A DNA stretch of 64,000 bases from Limnomonas spitsbergensis (taxonomy: Eukaryota; Chlorophyta; Chlorophyceae; Chlamydomonadales): NCBI GenBank assembly GCA_037349105.1, contig JAYJMM010000070.1, positions 1,054,001-1,118,000 of the forward strand, written 5' to 3'. A program made the position numbers and the translations under genes. A model generated the notes under the pieces. It searched no databases. It had not been told where the DNA came from and saw nothing but the letters and a program-made list of their open reading frames with translations. This document shows positions 1 through 11,040 of this stretch, in pieces (within the stretch, counting starts at the first letter, position 1; every line of letters starts with the position of its first letter).

Positions 1-1
1 G

Positions 2-112
2 AACAAGGCAATGGGGGAGCTCATGGCCAAGATGAAGGCTGATGCCAACGCATTGCCACCGCCTTCCAGGCTATCAGCCTTCTGGAAACATGTGGTCGCT
101 AGCGAGCAGTAG
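2..112 (+). CDS. C-terminal end of an unidentified protein (partial)
   Basis: An open frame enters from the left edge and ends at TAG 110-112 after 37 codons. Its residues are Met/Lys/Ala-rich, then proline-containing, ending in ASEQ. No family is recognisable from so short a tail. It could be the last exon of a host gene or the end of a mobile-element protein, since the DNA just downstream is transposon-rich. Nothing in the sequence shows function. Confidence 0.3.
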   Translation, partial: NKAMGELMAKMKADANALPPPSRLSAFWKHVVASEQ

Positions 113-340
113 TCGGTAGTCAATAGCCTGGCTGAGCCCAGTACAAACATTGACTGATGGCATGAATTGTCATCACCTTACGAATTGAAACATACCGGTA
201 GAATATAACCTTAACGCGCTGATCAAAAAAAACTCGCGTTAATGCCCTGTAATTTTGAATGCTGACTGAGATCTTTGAATTTCAATGGGTTCCGGAGGCG
301 GTACGTGGGTGGGTGGTGGGCTTGGGTGCTTGTTTTTATT
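113..340. other. No gene seen
   Basis: AT-rich spacer without a convincing frame or repeat. Confidence 0.5.
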
Positions 341-1890
341 TTAGGGCATGGGGTCCCTGGCTTTTTTTAGCCCCCCCCCTCGAGAGGGAACACAAAATAG
401 AGGAAGAAAAGGAGAGGCCGTGAAGGCAAATTTCCAATGGCATCTGAGCTCCTCTAGCAACCAGCCTTCAACAAAATCTACACCAACGTCCACAACAGCA
501 AGTGCATCCCACCCTTGCTCGGCCTGGTACAGCTGCTGGAAGTCCGTGGCACCGTTCAGGGGACCACCCCTGCTCCCGTAACTGCTCCCTGACACTAGGG
601 CATTGGAAGCAAGCATGTAGTGCATCCTGTACAGGCTCGCCCGCACCGCTCGAACAACATCGTTGGCAGTAGGGTGCCTTTCGCCACTGACCGCTGCGCC
701 GTCCTCCGGTGTCAGTTGTGCTGATCGCGCCAAGCCGTAGTCGCAAATTTGTGCGCTCACAAGCACACACCCTCGTGCTGGTGCGGCTCCTGGCTTGTGT
801 CAGCACGGCGCCCGCCGTGGTCTGAAACCAGGCGCGGTAGGTCGCCGTAGACTTGTGCTCAGTGGTAGGGTCCCTCCACCATGTGATGCATGTCCATGAC
901 ATGCCACCTTTGGGCCCTCCGAGTCGCAGCCTTAAGTAAGTGCACACGCGAGCACACTCCCTTTTGCTAGTGCGCTTACCTGTCGTGCGCCAGCACGGCG
1001 CTTGCTGTAGGCTGAAGACAGGCGTGGTAGGCGGCCGCAGACCTGTGTTTGGTGGCGGGGTCCCTAGGTTCGTCCCGGCCGACAACCTCCATCTGCGCCC
1101 GCTCATAGGCAGCGTCCACTAGCGCTAGCACATTAGCGACGGAGAGAAGTTGTAGGTCAGCCGCTGCCTGACGCAGTTTTGGGGCGGATGCTCCTCGCTC
1201 TAGCTCCTCTAAGGCACATAGTAGTTCTCTGCACCAATTGCGTCCTCCAGTGGTCTGTCTGAGCGCGAGCTGCATATCAGCCGCCATGAGTGGTCTGTCT
1301 TCGTGTACTGCTGGTGCTACCGTTGCATTGTAGAAGCGAAGGACATGGCGCCACCAACCTCGCTGTAACGGTTGGATCTGTAGCTCCCTCAGGACTCCCC
1401 AACTGACGGCTGACGCAGGGAGCCCCGCTGCCTGACGCAGGTGCTGTAGAAAGCTGGACTGCAGCTTGCTCTGGAGATACCAGAAGTGTTGCGGTCGGAG
1501 GTGACCGGTGGCCCACACCACATCCCCATACTTGGCTGCAGGCGCTGCGTATGTGGCCGTTAGCCGGATGCGAGTAGGCAAATGATTCCTACGGCGCACC
1601 TTAGCTGACATACGGCGGACACGCTGCAGCGCAGCAGCCAGAGGCCTCTCTTCCTGGCTGAGCATGGCTTCTGCATACTACCGCTCTCGTGCTGAGTGAT
1701 GCCCAAGAACTTGAATTCTTGGACATCCCTCAGCACTGTTCTATCGGGGCCGAACACGCACATATGGGCTGCCGGCGCTACACTGCTAAGCGGCTACCAA
1801 ACTCCAAGATCTGTCTTGCTGACGTTGACCAGGAGATGTAAAGCTGTTTAGCTGCCGCATGTTCATGTAGGGCATCTAGCATGCAGTATT
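341..1890 (-). mobile_element. 5'-truncated LINE (non-LTR retrotransposon), frameshifted
   Basis: Reading the minus strand from about 1885, a fragment containing LLVNVSKTDLGVW matches the conserved end of a reverse transcriptase palm (VNxxKT). It is followed in another frame (1763-1680) by FKFLGITQ, the usual F-x-YLG motif, then by a 229-codon frame (1665-976) with the thumb-like stretch ending YGDVVWATG. Near 700-600 lies a Cys/His cluster (CQRCC, HACFQC) like the terminal zinc-binding segment of plant LINEs. The pieces lie in different frames, so the copy is dead. Related 3' ends occur at 36240-37745. The upstream endonuclease and most of the RT are missing, as expected for 5'-truncated insertion. 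Confidence 0.7.
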
Positions 1891-2757
1891 CCAGGGACAG
1901 AGGTCAACTGGAATCTTCAGAAAGGGACTGTTAATTAAGTACCAGTAATACGCACGATAGATTCAGCATGACACTTCATCACTGCCCACTCCCTTCTTTG
2001 CCAATTTGGTCGCCTTGAACGTGGCCCTGTCCCCTTCCACACCCGCTACTCTTCATGCTCCACTATTACTACACACCCACCGAGAATACAGAGTCCTGTG
2101 TACCGATATTCTTTTGCTAGGACTTGCATCTGCATGGTTTAAAATCCCCGCCATACCAGCCAGGGTGTGGACTATTGGACGTGACGTCGTTTGCCCTCAC
2201 ATTTCAGCCGTGTCCCTGGTTATCAGAATTATGCATTGATTGATGCTCGATGCTACGATCTATCGGCAGCCTTTTGCTACTGTTGCTGTCCAACTTCTCG
2301 CAGCGCACCGTCCCTACCTCGGCTGTCGGCACCAACTTGCGAGGGCAGGGCCGGGGACACAAGCAGCTTATATTTATATTTGCTATACGTATTCGTTCGG
2401 GCAGTCCCTGACACTTCATTATTCCGCCACTAGGCTCCACGAGTCCCAACGCCGGTGCCCTCCACATGGTCGGCCCCAAGCGAGGGCGAGGCTAACCGTC
2501 CGAGTGGTGCGGAAGGATCGACCATTGCCTGCCAGGGCTGTGCACGCATATGAATGTGGACGGCGTTCATCCGCACGAACATTTATATCGTGTTGGACGA
2601 TATTTTGTCCGCGCTACAAATGCCCTTTTCATGTGCCTTCTTGAATTGGGCATGTGAACCCCACCGCCGCGAATTGGCTATGCGTGTGCATGGGTACTTG
2701 GGTGGGCTTTATGCCATCCACTTCGAGCCTTCAGATGTAGCTGATAAACTCAGAATG
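1891..2757. other. No gene supported
   Basis: Several overlapping open frames of 77-134 codons occur on both strands, but none shows a recognisable domain or codon bias that separates it from background. Confidence 0.4.
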
Positions 2758-2785
2758 ACGCAGAGAAGATTAGCATGGCCCCTGC
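2758..2785 (+). pseudogene. U6 snRNA-derived fragment
   Basis: The 28 bases ACGCAGAGAAGATTAGCATG plus GCCCCTGC match the nearly invariant central part of U6 snRNA, which includes the ACAGAGA-type box and the AGC-containing helix I/II segment. The flanks do not match: the 5' stem loop and the downstream GCAAGGATGACACGC part are absent, so this is not a functional U6 gene. A fragment with non-U6 flanks is typical of template-switching retrotransposition onto U6 RNA. I infer a retro-pseudogene scar. Confidence 0.6.
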
Positions 2786-3515
2786 ATTGGCCTATTTGCC
2801 CATGATCCATGTATGTGGTAGAACAGCCCATGCACATGCAGCCCATTTCCCCCTTTTTTCAGCCCCCTCATCTCTTGTTCCTTTCCTTCTCTCCCAACTG
2901 GCATGCTGAAAGCCTCCGCATCCTAGACACTTTATCTTTTTGATCTTCGGTCCGCCATTTCGTTTTCTGGGGGGGGGCCTTTTTGTCCCTTGTGCTCCTC
3001 TCTGTCTTTCCTCTTGCCTGAAGTTCCTTTCCTTTCAAGTGATGACCTGAGCAATATGTCGAGTGTGCACAAACTTACAGCTGCGGCTCGGTGCAGTTAG
3101 CATGGCTGATACCAGAGGACGGTACAGTGGTCAACACGAGACACGCTGCTGCCAGTAGTGCTTGGCAAGGGGGCATAGTGTACATGCGCCACATGTTTGC
3201 TTCAGCAGGGGGTATGCACCCTTCTTAACATGTTTGCTTCCAATGCGCGTGCAACAAGGACAAGCTTAGGGAGGGGGTCTGGACAGGCCCCCAGGAGGGT
3301 GCCACTCTCCCTCCTTCACAGATACCCTTCCTATCTCAATTAGGCGGTTGCACGCATTAGTGGCCACACCCTTCCGTCAGGGCCCTGAGATGTAAACAGG
3401 AGCAACTCATTGAGCTACCTCATTCGCCGAGAGGATTGTGCAGCATAGCACCTACCGGTATTCAAGATCTGACCTGGTTGGTTGATTGCTGCATGGAAGT
3501 TCATTTGATACGTGT
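2786..3515. other. No gene seen
   Basis: Mixed-composition DNA with a short G run near 2970. No convincing coding frame. Confidence 0.4.
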
Positions 3516-6030
3516 CACAGTATAAACCCGTATACGTGACAGAATTGTGAAAGCCGCGGAGTGCGCCGGCTGTCAGACTCTGTAGCTTTACCACGGAGTC
3601 TCCGAGACCCTGCATTTAGCCCAGCACCCACGCTTTGTGGGTGAGCGGAGGCATAGTTCATATAGGGCTTGCCGGGGGCCTATTGCTCCCGGCAGCACCT
3701 TGTGGCCTTTACTTCGTATCTTTGATGTTAGACAAGCCACTGTAATCAAGCAATACCGGCCAGTATCCAGGTTACTAGCCTAAGCAAGATAACACGTCAG
3801 TACCAACACAGAGAAGTGAACGCCTGCGGAGCAGGCTAAGTGGAAGAAGTGAGCGGGCTACAGACGACCTCCAGGAAGAGAACCTGACGGCCGATCCAAG
3901 GGCCCGCGCAACCTACGGTAAGCCCGCAGATACCCTGCTAACGAGCAGGCTGATCTGGAGCTATCGTGCAAGGCAGAATAACAGTGCTAGACTTAGTCCA
4001 AGTTCAGCTTAACGTGCGCCGCACTCGCGGCCAGCGTCGCGATCACCTGCAAGAAGTGATAGACGCAGCTGAGTCCGCCCATAGTGGTCCGTAACTCCGT
4101 ACTGACTAGTCGGAAGAAGTCCCACTGCGGTCTGAAAGCAACCCTCAAGTGTCTAACATCAAAGATACGAAGTGAGCCTGCTTGATCAGCTGACTCACAG
4201 AGATATGCAGGAAGAGCTTGTGCTGAGAATTGGAATTTTGTTTTTGACCTTGAAAATCTTCCTTGGATTGCCTGAAAAGTGCTGAGAGCACAATTGGCTG
4301 CGTTGTACCAAGTGAGGACCTGTTAGAGCTGCAGATATTGGCAATTTCTAAACAACCCAACAGGGAAAACTTGAAGATCTGGCTGGAATTTATACACCCA
4401 GCGGATAGGTGCCTGCGTGAAGGATCAGCGGAGTGGTGCACCCATGGAAGAAATCTGAGATTGCAGAAGTAGAGTCGCGGACCAGCGGAGCTGAGTGCCG
4501 GATTTTAAAAGTGACCCAGTTGCTGTACGCAGGAAGCAAGTAAGCAGCCTGCAAGGAAACTGCAGGGCGTGCTGGAATTGCCAGCTACGGAACTGAGGAG
4601 GCAAAGGGGCTCCGACAACCGGGAAGGTGAGGAGTGTGCCGTTTGAGGGATCGGAAATACGAGGCTGATCTGGAAAGGGGTTCAGGAGGAGTCAGCTGAG
4701 ACAGACAGTGAGTGCGTATTGTCCAGTGGATTTTGGAGAAAGGGGCGTGTGATCTAATCAAAAAAGGATATGTAGGTGCCTGCAGTTCCTCCCTGGGTTG
4801 TGGATCCTAACCAGGTCACGACAGGCAAGGAAGCAGAAGGAAATCCATTAAACAGTCGTGGGAAGCTGTGCGCCAGAACAGTGAGCGTCGGGACAACGGC
4901 GATCTGGCTGTGCGCAGCGGATTTGAGCAAGTGTTAAGAGCCAGGACCTGGCAGTGTGCAGAAGTAGAGAGGGGGCCAGCGAGGCTGGTGACGGATTTTC
5001 AAAATTGACCCAGTTGTTGTACACTGACTTTGTGAGAAGATCTGCACAAGCATTGCAGGTGTTTGACTTCCAGGCACCTGTGACCGGGAAGGCACAGAAG
5101 GAAAGCTGTGGACCAGTTGGACTGGGTCCGGGTTTTAAGTGACCAAGAGCTTTGCGCTGAGTGTGCCGGAATACGCTGAGCGTATCAGGCAGATCGGATC
5201 CGAGAGGAAGGCACCTGGGACCGGGAAGGCACAGAAGGAAAGCTGTGGACCAGTTGGACTGCGTCCGAGTTTTAAGTGATCGACGCCGCTGGGTGGAGTG
5301 CGCTGGGTGGAGTGCGCTGAGCGGATCTGGCAGATCGGATCTGAGAAGAAGGCACCTGTGAGGTGGAGGCACAGAAGGAACGTTGCGGACCAGTTGGACC
5401 GGGTGTTCGGATTTAAGTGTTTCCTGTGCAGTTGGATCAGCGGTTGAGGTCGGACCGGGTGATTGCCAAAGTGCTGACAGAAGTGAATCCGCGGATCAGA
5501 TGGGCTGAGTCCGGGATTTGAGTGATTCCTGTGCATTTTGATCAACGGTTGAGGTCGGGCCGGGTGATTGCCAAAGTGCTGACAGAAGCGAACCCGCGGA
5601 TCAGCTGGGCTGAGTCCGGGATTTAAGTGACCTGTTCTTCTGGATCAACGGTTGAGGTCGGACCGGGTGAAAGTGAAAGTGAACGTGAAGTACCCAGGTA
5701 GCAGGCACCAGTGAGGTGAAAAAGAAAAGTGCTGAATACACAGATCTTGCCTTGAATACGGTAAACCGGGCGTGGGTTAATATTGCTGAGTGTCTGGCTC
5801 TAAAACAAAATACAGGAGTGATATTGGATCCAGAGGGAGTGGCCCAGAACTTTGCTCCGGGAGCCAGTTGGCTTTCAGCGCGAAGCGGCAACACAAGCTG
5901 AGCATCCGTGTGGACAGCCACGGGTATTTAGTACTCCAAAGCACCAGTGAGGGTAAGAAAGAGTCAGCAAGAGCGGAATAATATTGCGAAGTGCCTGGCT
6001 CTAAACAAAAATAGCAGGAGTGATCAACGG
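3516..6030 (+). mobile_element. Retroelement leader copy A (structured repeat plus tandem array)
   Basis: The segment 3516-4180 shares its order of features with 57720-58380: a conserved hairpin beginning TGTCACAGTATA and ending TATACGTGACAG, a TGCCGGG...CCCGGCA-type hairpin (3670-3695), and a long perfect inverted repeat (3710-3733 with 4150-4173). Both copies then carry a match around CTTGAAGATCTGGCTG and ACACCCAGC (4371-4402 here, 58576-58608 there). In the second copy a giant retroelement-like frame follows, so I take this one as a truncated relative that has lost its coding part. From about 4480 onward it is filled by degenerate tandem units. No protein is supported here. Confidence 0.55.
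5078..5690 (+). repeat. Degenerate tandem units in the retroelement leader
   Basis: Two unit types are seen. A unit with ACCGGGAAGGCACAGAAGGA and GGACCAGTTGGAC starts near 5090, 5218 and (diverged) 5350. A ~105-bp unit with GGTTGAGGTCGGACCGGGTG and GCCAAAGTGCTGACAGAAG starts near 5440, 5545 and (partial) 5650. Copies differ by point changes, so the array is old. Confidence 0.65.
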
Positions 6031-7113
6031 GGGGGCAAAAAAAAAGTCAAAGACCCCATCATAAAAAAATGTGAAACGCCCCCTGGCTACCCCCCCCCCC
6101 GCCTCCGGAACCTAGTAAAACCTTAATATCTCAGCCAAAACCAGAATTGACGGGAGGTAGCGAGGTCAATTTCAATCAGCTCAACAGTGCGCTTCTAATG
6201 GTGTTGATAAATGTGGATGGTTCACAAATGTCAAGTGGTGAAACAAAAGAATATACCAATGCTCTTGCTACCACCTGTCAGCTACCTATCCACGCTACAG
6301 ACCATGAGGCTCCAGAAACGAGAGGACTCTCGCACGAGTGGCAGCAAACTAGCATCTAACTTTAGCGTGCTGACGTGCTCCTTCAGAAGCTTGGTCTTCT
6401 GCTTCTTGGGGAGCTCCTTGCCCACCACCCCCTCAAACTCCTCAGCGCTGATGGCATATCTCGTCACATCTGCCTCCGTCAGCTCCTAACCAGGGTGGGC
6501 TGACTCCATGTGATCTAGGAAGTGATAGCTCCACACATAAGGGCGGACGGTGCCCGCGATGCTCCTGCAGATGATGCAAGCCACTGGTCTGTTGGTGCAA
6601 GGATTGGTGGACACCGGCACAGTCCACAGACCGCAGGCCAGACTCCTCGAACTTAAAAGGCAAGGCCTGATGGCAGGGCTTGTGAGCCGCAAATGGCCAA
6701 TTTGCGACGAAGGGTAGGCCGACAGGAGGTGCGTAGCCGGGGCAGCTGGAAAGCTCTCGCAACACCACAACATCAGGGGTCGCTGGGGTCGGTACATCCA
6801 AAGATAGGAGCTGCTGCTGCGGGCTCTCGGGTGAAGCCTCAACAACAGGACCAGCAGTTGTTGCTAGAGCGAGAGGCTCTACGGCAGCCGCATGCTCGAT
6901 AGCAGCAGCAGCAGCCGGAGCAAGAGCTGAAGGAGTAGCAGGAGTAGAAGAGTAATATAATGATGTGATTGTGCGCTATCGCTTCGTCGAGTGCTCCTTG
7001 GCCAGCCTCTCAGCTCCTCTCTTGCACTCTTTCCCATGTTGGTGATTCTTTAGGGCCATTGGGTTGTCTGTGAATTTTAAGACCTTCAAACAATGCTCAC
7101 AGCAGGTTGTCAT
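6031..7113 (-). pseudogene. Zinc-finger-like coding debris, probably transposon-derived
   Basis: On the minus strand, 7113-6976 encodes a 45-residue piece with CCEHC, a later H-x2-H and a Cys (C-x2-C...H...C spacing). Further along, in different frames, come CIICRS with HFLDHMESAHP (C-x2-C...H-x3-H) around 6590-6500, and a Lys/Glu-rich helix-like segment around 6490-6350 (EEFEGVVGKELPKKQKTKLL). The frame changes and stops between these parts indicate either unrecognised introns or a decayed gene. Zinc-finger pairs of this kind are common in DNA-transposon proteins, but I cannot assign a family. The first 250 bases (6031-6280) show no coding signal. Confidence 0.3.
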
Positions 7114-8004
7114 GGCTTAATTCATAGCAACTACCAATGCAGCTATACCGTGTGAGTCCATAATGGGTGTACGCACAGCCGTGCATGTGGTTCCAGAGCC
7201 ATGGCACCCCCCCATGCCAAAATTGCATGCCAGGAAGGGTCTGGTATTCTGTGTGGAATTTTTTATGATACATATCTGTAGCAAATGACAGTAGGAATGC
7301 AACGGTGTAGCTATCGTCTCAATCTGATGTTTAAAAAAAAATAGAAAATCCAAAAAATGCTTTTTTTCTTCTTCTCCCCCCCCCACTTTGCCCCTCCGTA
7401 TCTCCCAGCCCCCTGGGCCAAAAACAATTTTAAGACTAGATATGGAAAGCTCTCGTCAAGCTCTACAACTTAAGATGATGGGATGCATAACTGTTTTTTG
7501 CCCCCCCCCTCGGGAGTGATATTGGATCCAGAGGAAGTGCAGGTTTAAGATCCAAGAGGCCTGGGATGTGAGGATAGTGCCTGACAAGTAATCAGAGGTG
7601 CTGCTGCGCAGCACAAAAAACGGCAGAGCAGACGGGTATGTGACTTTCCAGAGGGCAGGCGCAGCCAGGTGCGGACGGGGTCACCTGGACCCCATGCAAA
7701 CCCCCTCGCCATGTTGCAGGATTTCAAAATATTTGTCACAACTCTATCGCTGGCTAAGTGCGTGTTTTTAATGATGCGTATCGAATTGCGCACAGAGAAG
7801 CGAAGCCACAGCTGTCGGCCTGTCGCGTGACACCAAGGGACAGCGTGACGACACCTTACGTTATCCGCTGTGAGATCCAGGCTTGGTAGCCGAGTTTCTC
7901 ATTTCTGCACCTCGGCCTTTGAGGTCTGAGAGGAATAACCTTGATAAATACAGCCGGCTGATTTGCGCTGTAGCGCATAAAGTCCCGGGACGTTCCAGAA
8001 ACAT

Positions 8005-8083
8005 CGGGCTGACGGACAGACAGACAGACTGACAGAATCACTGACTGACTGACTGACTGACTGACTGACCGACTCACTGACGG
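8005..8083. repeat. Simple repeat, (CTGA)n with GACA tract
   Basis: GACA units at 8011-8030 run into perfect CTGA units from 8041 to about 8068, then imperfect ones. Confidence 0.9.
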
Positions 8084-8370
8084 ATACAGTTCGCCCCAGC
8101 GACCTTCGGCCGCCCGGGGGGGCTCTGCCGAAAAAGGGTGTACATTTTTGAGTCGTAGCAGATCTAGATTTCCTGTGGCCCAGTCTAGCGGGCGGTCCAT
8201 TACAAGGATGGAGCGCAGGCCAGAAGTGCGGGAGCCAGACCCCGGATGGGGAGAGGACAGGGTGCATATTGCGCAGCTGGAGGCAGTGGAGCTGCCTAGC
8301 ACTAAGATCGGGGGGCGGTACCCACATGAGGGCCACCCCAGTTAAGCATGTATAGGGCAGCATTCCTGAA

Positions 8371-8520
8371 CGGAGGCTGGCTGACCCCCTTAACGGTGTA
8401 TGGTAGTCAGTACAGCCTTATATTACAGCACAGTGCCAAGTTGTGAGAGGCTGGCTGACCCCCTTTATGGTGTATAGTAGTCAGAACAACCTTATATTAC
8501 AGCACAGTACCAACTTGTGA
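8371..8520 (+). repeat. Two-copy direct repeat, about 76 bp
   Basis: The stretch beginning GAGGCTGGCTGACCCCCTTA and containing CCTTATATTACAGCACAGT occurs twice in tandem, starting near 8371 and 8446, with a few substitutions. Confidence 0.8.
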
Positions 8521-9274
8521 GTAGCGGCGCCGCTCTAAGGCGCCCTGTTCTAAGTATTTACCATCTTATCTCACTACAGGAATATGGTGCGACATACGGC
8601 GACTTAACGAGTTGCACTTATCAACATGGGTTTATCGACCAAGCTCAAGGGACCTGCCAAACGGCGATGATGGCTGATTCCCAAAATAGCCAAGCTAGCT
8701 GCTCACAGGTCTGTCAAGTTGAACGGAAAGGCCAGCTGGATGTCCCCCCTGTTTCCAGTACATACAGAGCGATGATATAAAGACAGGGCAAGGTAAAAGC
8801 TTTCATGCAGAACAGTCACATCCCTAGCCCTGGTCCTGTTAATGTGCAAAGAAATACTCCTGGATTCACCTGGACCAGCACTGTCAAGACATGCCAATAT
8901 ACTGTCACTCTTAACACACTCCCTTCTTATTCATCCATCCATCCATCAAAATCAAGTCATGTCTTTAATGCACGAGCGCTCCCTGCTCCCTGAGTGATGA
9001 CACACTCCACAGATACTCACACAAGTGCGCTCGTTCTAACTACATGCGTGCATAGAAAAAACTGCCGAGAAACTACATCAAAGTGAGCATTTTAAGAACT
9101 TATAGCGGGCAATACATATTGAAAGCCAAGTAGACCCAACGTCATGGGATTGGACCCTGCTGCAAGCAGATTAGGCCTTCATAATAAGAGCACCAGTAAC
9201 GGCAAGCCGCACTTATCGTCCAGGCACCTCCATCCGCAGTTAAAGCAATAAGCAGGAAGCACTGTAATCTTCGT

Positions 9275-11029
9275 TCACCAGAAGTATCGTGCCGTTGTCC
9301 TGGGGGCCATCATGCTATTGTTCTCCTGCAAGCACAGGGATGGGGGGAAGGCAGTCAGGGCAGCAAATACTACGTGCACGCTCAGGCAAAGTCGAAACCA
9401 GGGGAGTCAGCACATCACATGCTGCAAGCGTAGAGATTGGGGGAAGTCAGTCAAGAAAGCACAAAAAATATGGACTTGACAGCAATAATTAGGGCAACCT
9501 GCATTTGTGACAAGGGTGATAAGTAGGTGTAAGCAGAGTGTAAGCTTCCCCTTGTCAACTTCCCCTGGGTGTAAGCTTCCCCTCGTATGGGAGGTCCCAA
9601 TCAAACATGCACCGACAAACAAGAATGTACTTCCTGAAGCCACGGATCATCACACATTATATACCATACTGTAGAAGCGAATAGGGTTCGCGCACCCCTG
9701 ATTTCAATATTTTAGCAAATTGTCCGCGCAGCAAAAAAAGGCATGTGTCCGCGCAGCAGCCATTTTGAGCAAATAGTTTTATTTCCTGAGTGCGCAGCCC
9801 TTCAGATCTTATTAATAAATGTCCGCGCAGCTACGAATTAACCAACTTCGCGCAGGGCAAACAGCCACTACGTACTGCCCACATAATCGAAAACATCGCT
9901 TGGGACCGAACGAACAGTACGTAGTGTCGAACTCGGAACCGGTGCTCGGAACCTTTACTTGTCGTAGGGAGGCAAGGCCGAGTTGTGGCAGAAATGTGTT
10001 ATCTGGTATCGGGAATTAGTCCGCGCACCCCCTCAAATAGTTTTTCTGCCCTGTGACTGACAAGTTTGCGCAGCATAAATTCTGGGATTATTTTTACCGC
10101 GCATGCTGTTCGCGCACCCCCCAAAATAATTAATTAATAGTGGAGTGAAACCGGTTCTACGGTAACCGTAATTATTTTGTTAAACAGGTATTACAGCATG
10201 TATGCAGCCTAACGAAGATCCGGATCAGAAGGGTCCAGCCCGCCAGCACAACAAATGGGGGAAATGGAGGAAATGTCTGAAAACAGTTTTTTCTATGGAC
10301 GAGCCAACTGACCTGTGTTTCTGTGAAGTATCGCACGTCCCGATTCAGCTTGTCATCAAATATCAAGATAGAAGCCACATTGCCACATCGGTAGCAGTAG
10401 TTGGGAGCAGACCACACTGTGACGAGCGACTTGTCGGGAAACATGTACTTGAGACCCTCTTGCACCAACTGATGTGCTCGGCAGATCAGCTCCAGACCTG
10501 GCAAGGAGGAAGCAGCATCAACACGTTATCATTTTATAACCTGAGCCTATTTGAAATAGGAATACCTGTATTCAAAATTTCCACCATGGCAAGTTTGTAA
10601 CGGTTGATCAAATTGTATTCGTTTAGAGCCGTGACACAACAGACAAGAGCGTATGTACAAGAGGAAGACGTGGCCATGGCTTCTCACCATTTATCTGGTT
10701 GAACTCAGCTGTCACCCTCCTGCCAAACAGCCAGCCTGCTCCCCTTGGACTGATGGCCCACGTGTCAATGTCCTCTGGATCGCTCCACATCAGGTCGCAG
10801 AAGGGGCCCTCGTGGGGGATCTCGCAGACACGGTCGATCGTCCGGATCTGACATGGGAGGTTCACATACATGGTTAAGGAACCTTGCATGAGGTCACAGA
10901 GTGCCTACACATAGCTACCTCTGTCAGAAGCACACCCAATACAGCGTGCCACAAAATATCAGCAGTTCAGATCCACCAACAAACACAGGACCCCCCTCAC
11001 AAAATCCACCACAATCGTAGATACGCACC
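9275..11029 (-). CDS. PP6: PP6-type Ser/Thr phosphatase catalytic subunit, C-terminal part only
   Basis: Three minus-strand exons join in phase: 10847-10688, 10497-10313 and 9325-9275 (TGA at 9277-9275). They encode the C-terminal third of a PPP-family phosphatase. Visible features are [31 protein letters not shown], the metal-ligand region [16 protein letters not shown], and [25 protein letters not shown] favours PP6/FyPP over PP4 or PP2A. Upstream, 11031-11029 could end an exon in LDQ before a GTGCGT donor, but a stop lies at 11052-11050 in that frame, so only an 11-nt microexon would fit. The N-terminal metal-binding motifs (GDxHG, GDxVDRG, GNHE) are not found up to 14160. A tandem array occupies the place where they would be. 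The C-terminus reads RTTARYFW; family members end in a methylatable Leu. The gene may be truncated, or its first exons may lie beyond the array. Confidence 0.8.
9668..10163. mobile_element. Short terminal-inverted-repeat element, copy 1, in the PP6 intron
   Basis: The left end CTGTAGAAGC and right end GGTTCTACGGT are inverted relatives of ACCGTAGAACC. The interior is AT-rich with the word CCGCGCAGC repeated several times. The same layout, with many shared stretches (TGAGTGCGCAGC, CAGCCACTACGT-like, AATTATTAATTAA before GTGAAACCGGTTCT), is found at 54412-54821, and a longer relative at 41471-42830. No transposase is encoded, so it is non-autonomous. Confidence 0.7.
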
Positions 11030-11040
11030 TGATCCAGATC

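Larger units (their letters stand above)
7114..9274. other. Gene-poor interval
   Basis: Contains a simple (CTGA)n tract and a two-copy direct repeat, listed separately. Open frames of 60-154 codons exist on both strands (for example minus 8363-7899) but lack motifs. A G/C homopolymer occurs near 7376-7385. Nothing else is supported. Confidence 0.4.

Noticed and set aside
3516..4180. Hammerhead ribozyme in the structured leader
   Set aside because: I could not place a CTGANGA core and a matching GAAA with three stems in either leader copy.
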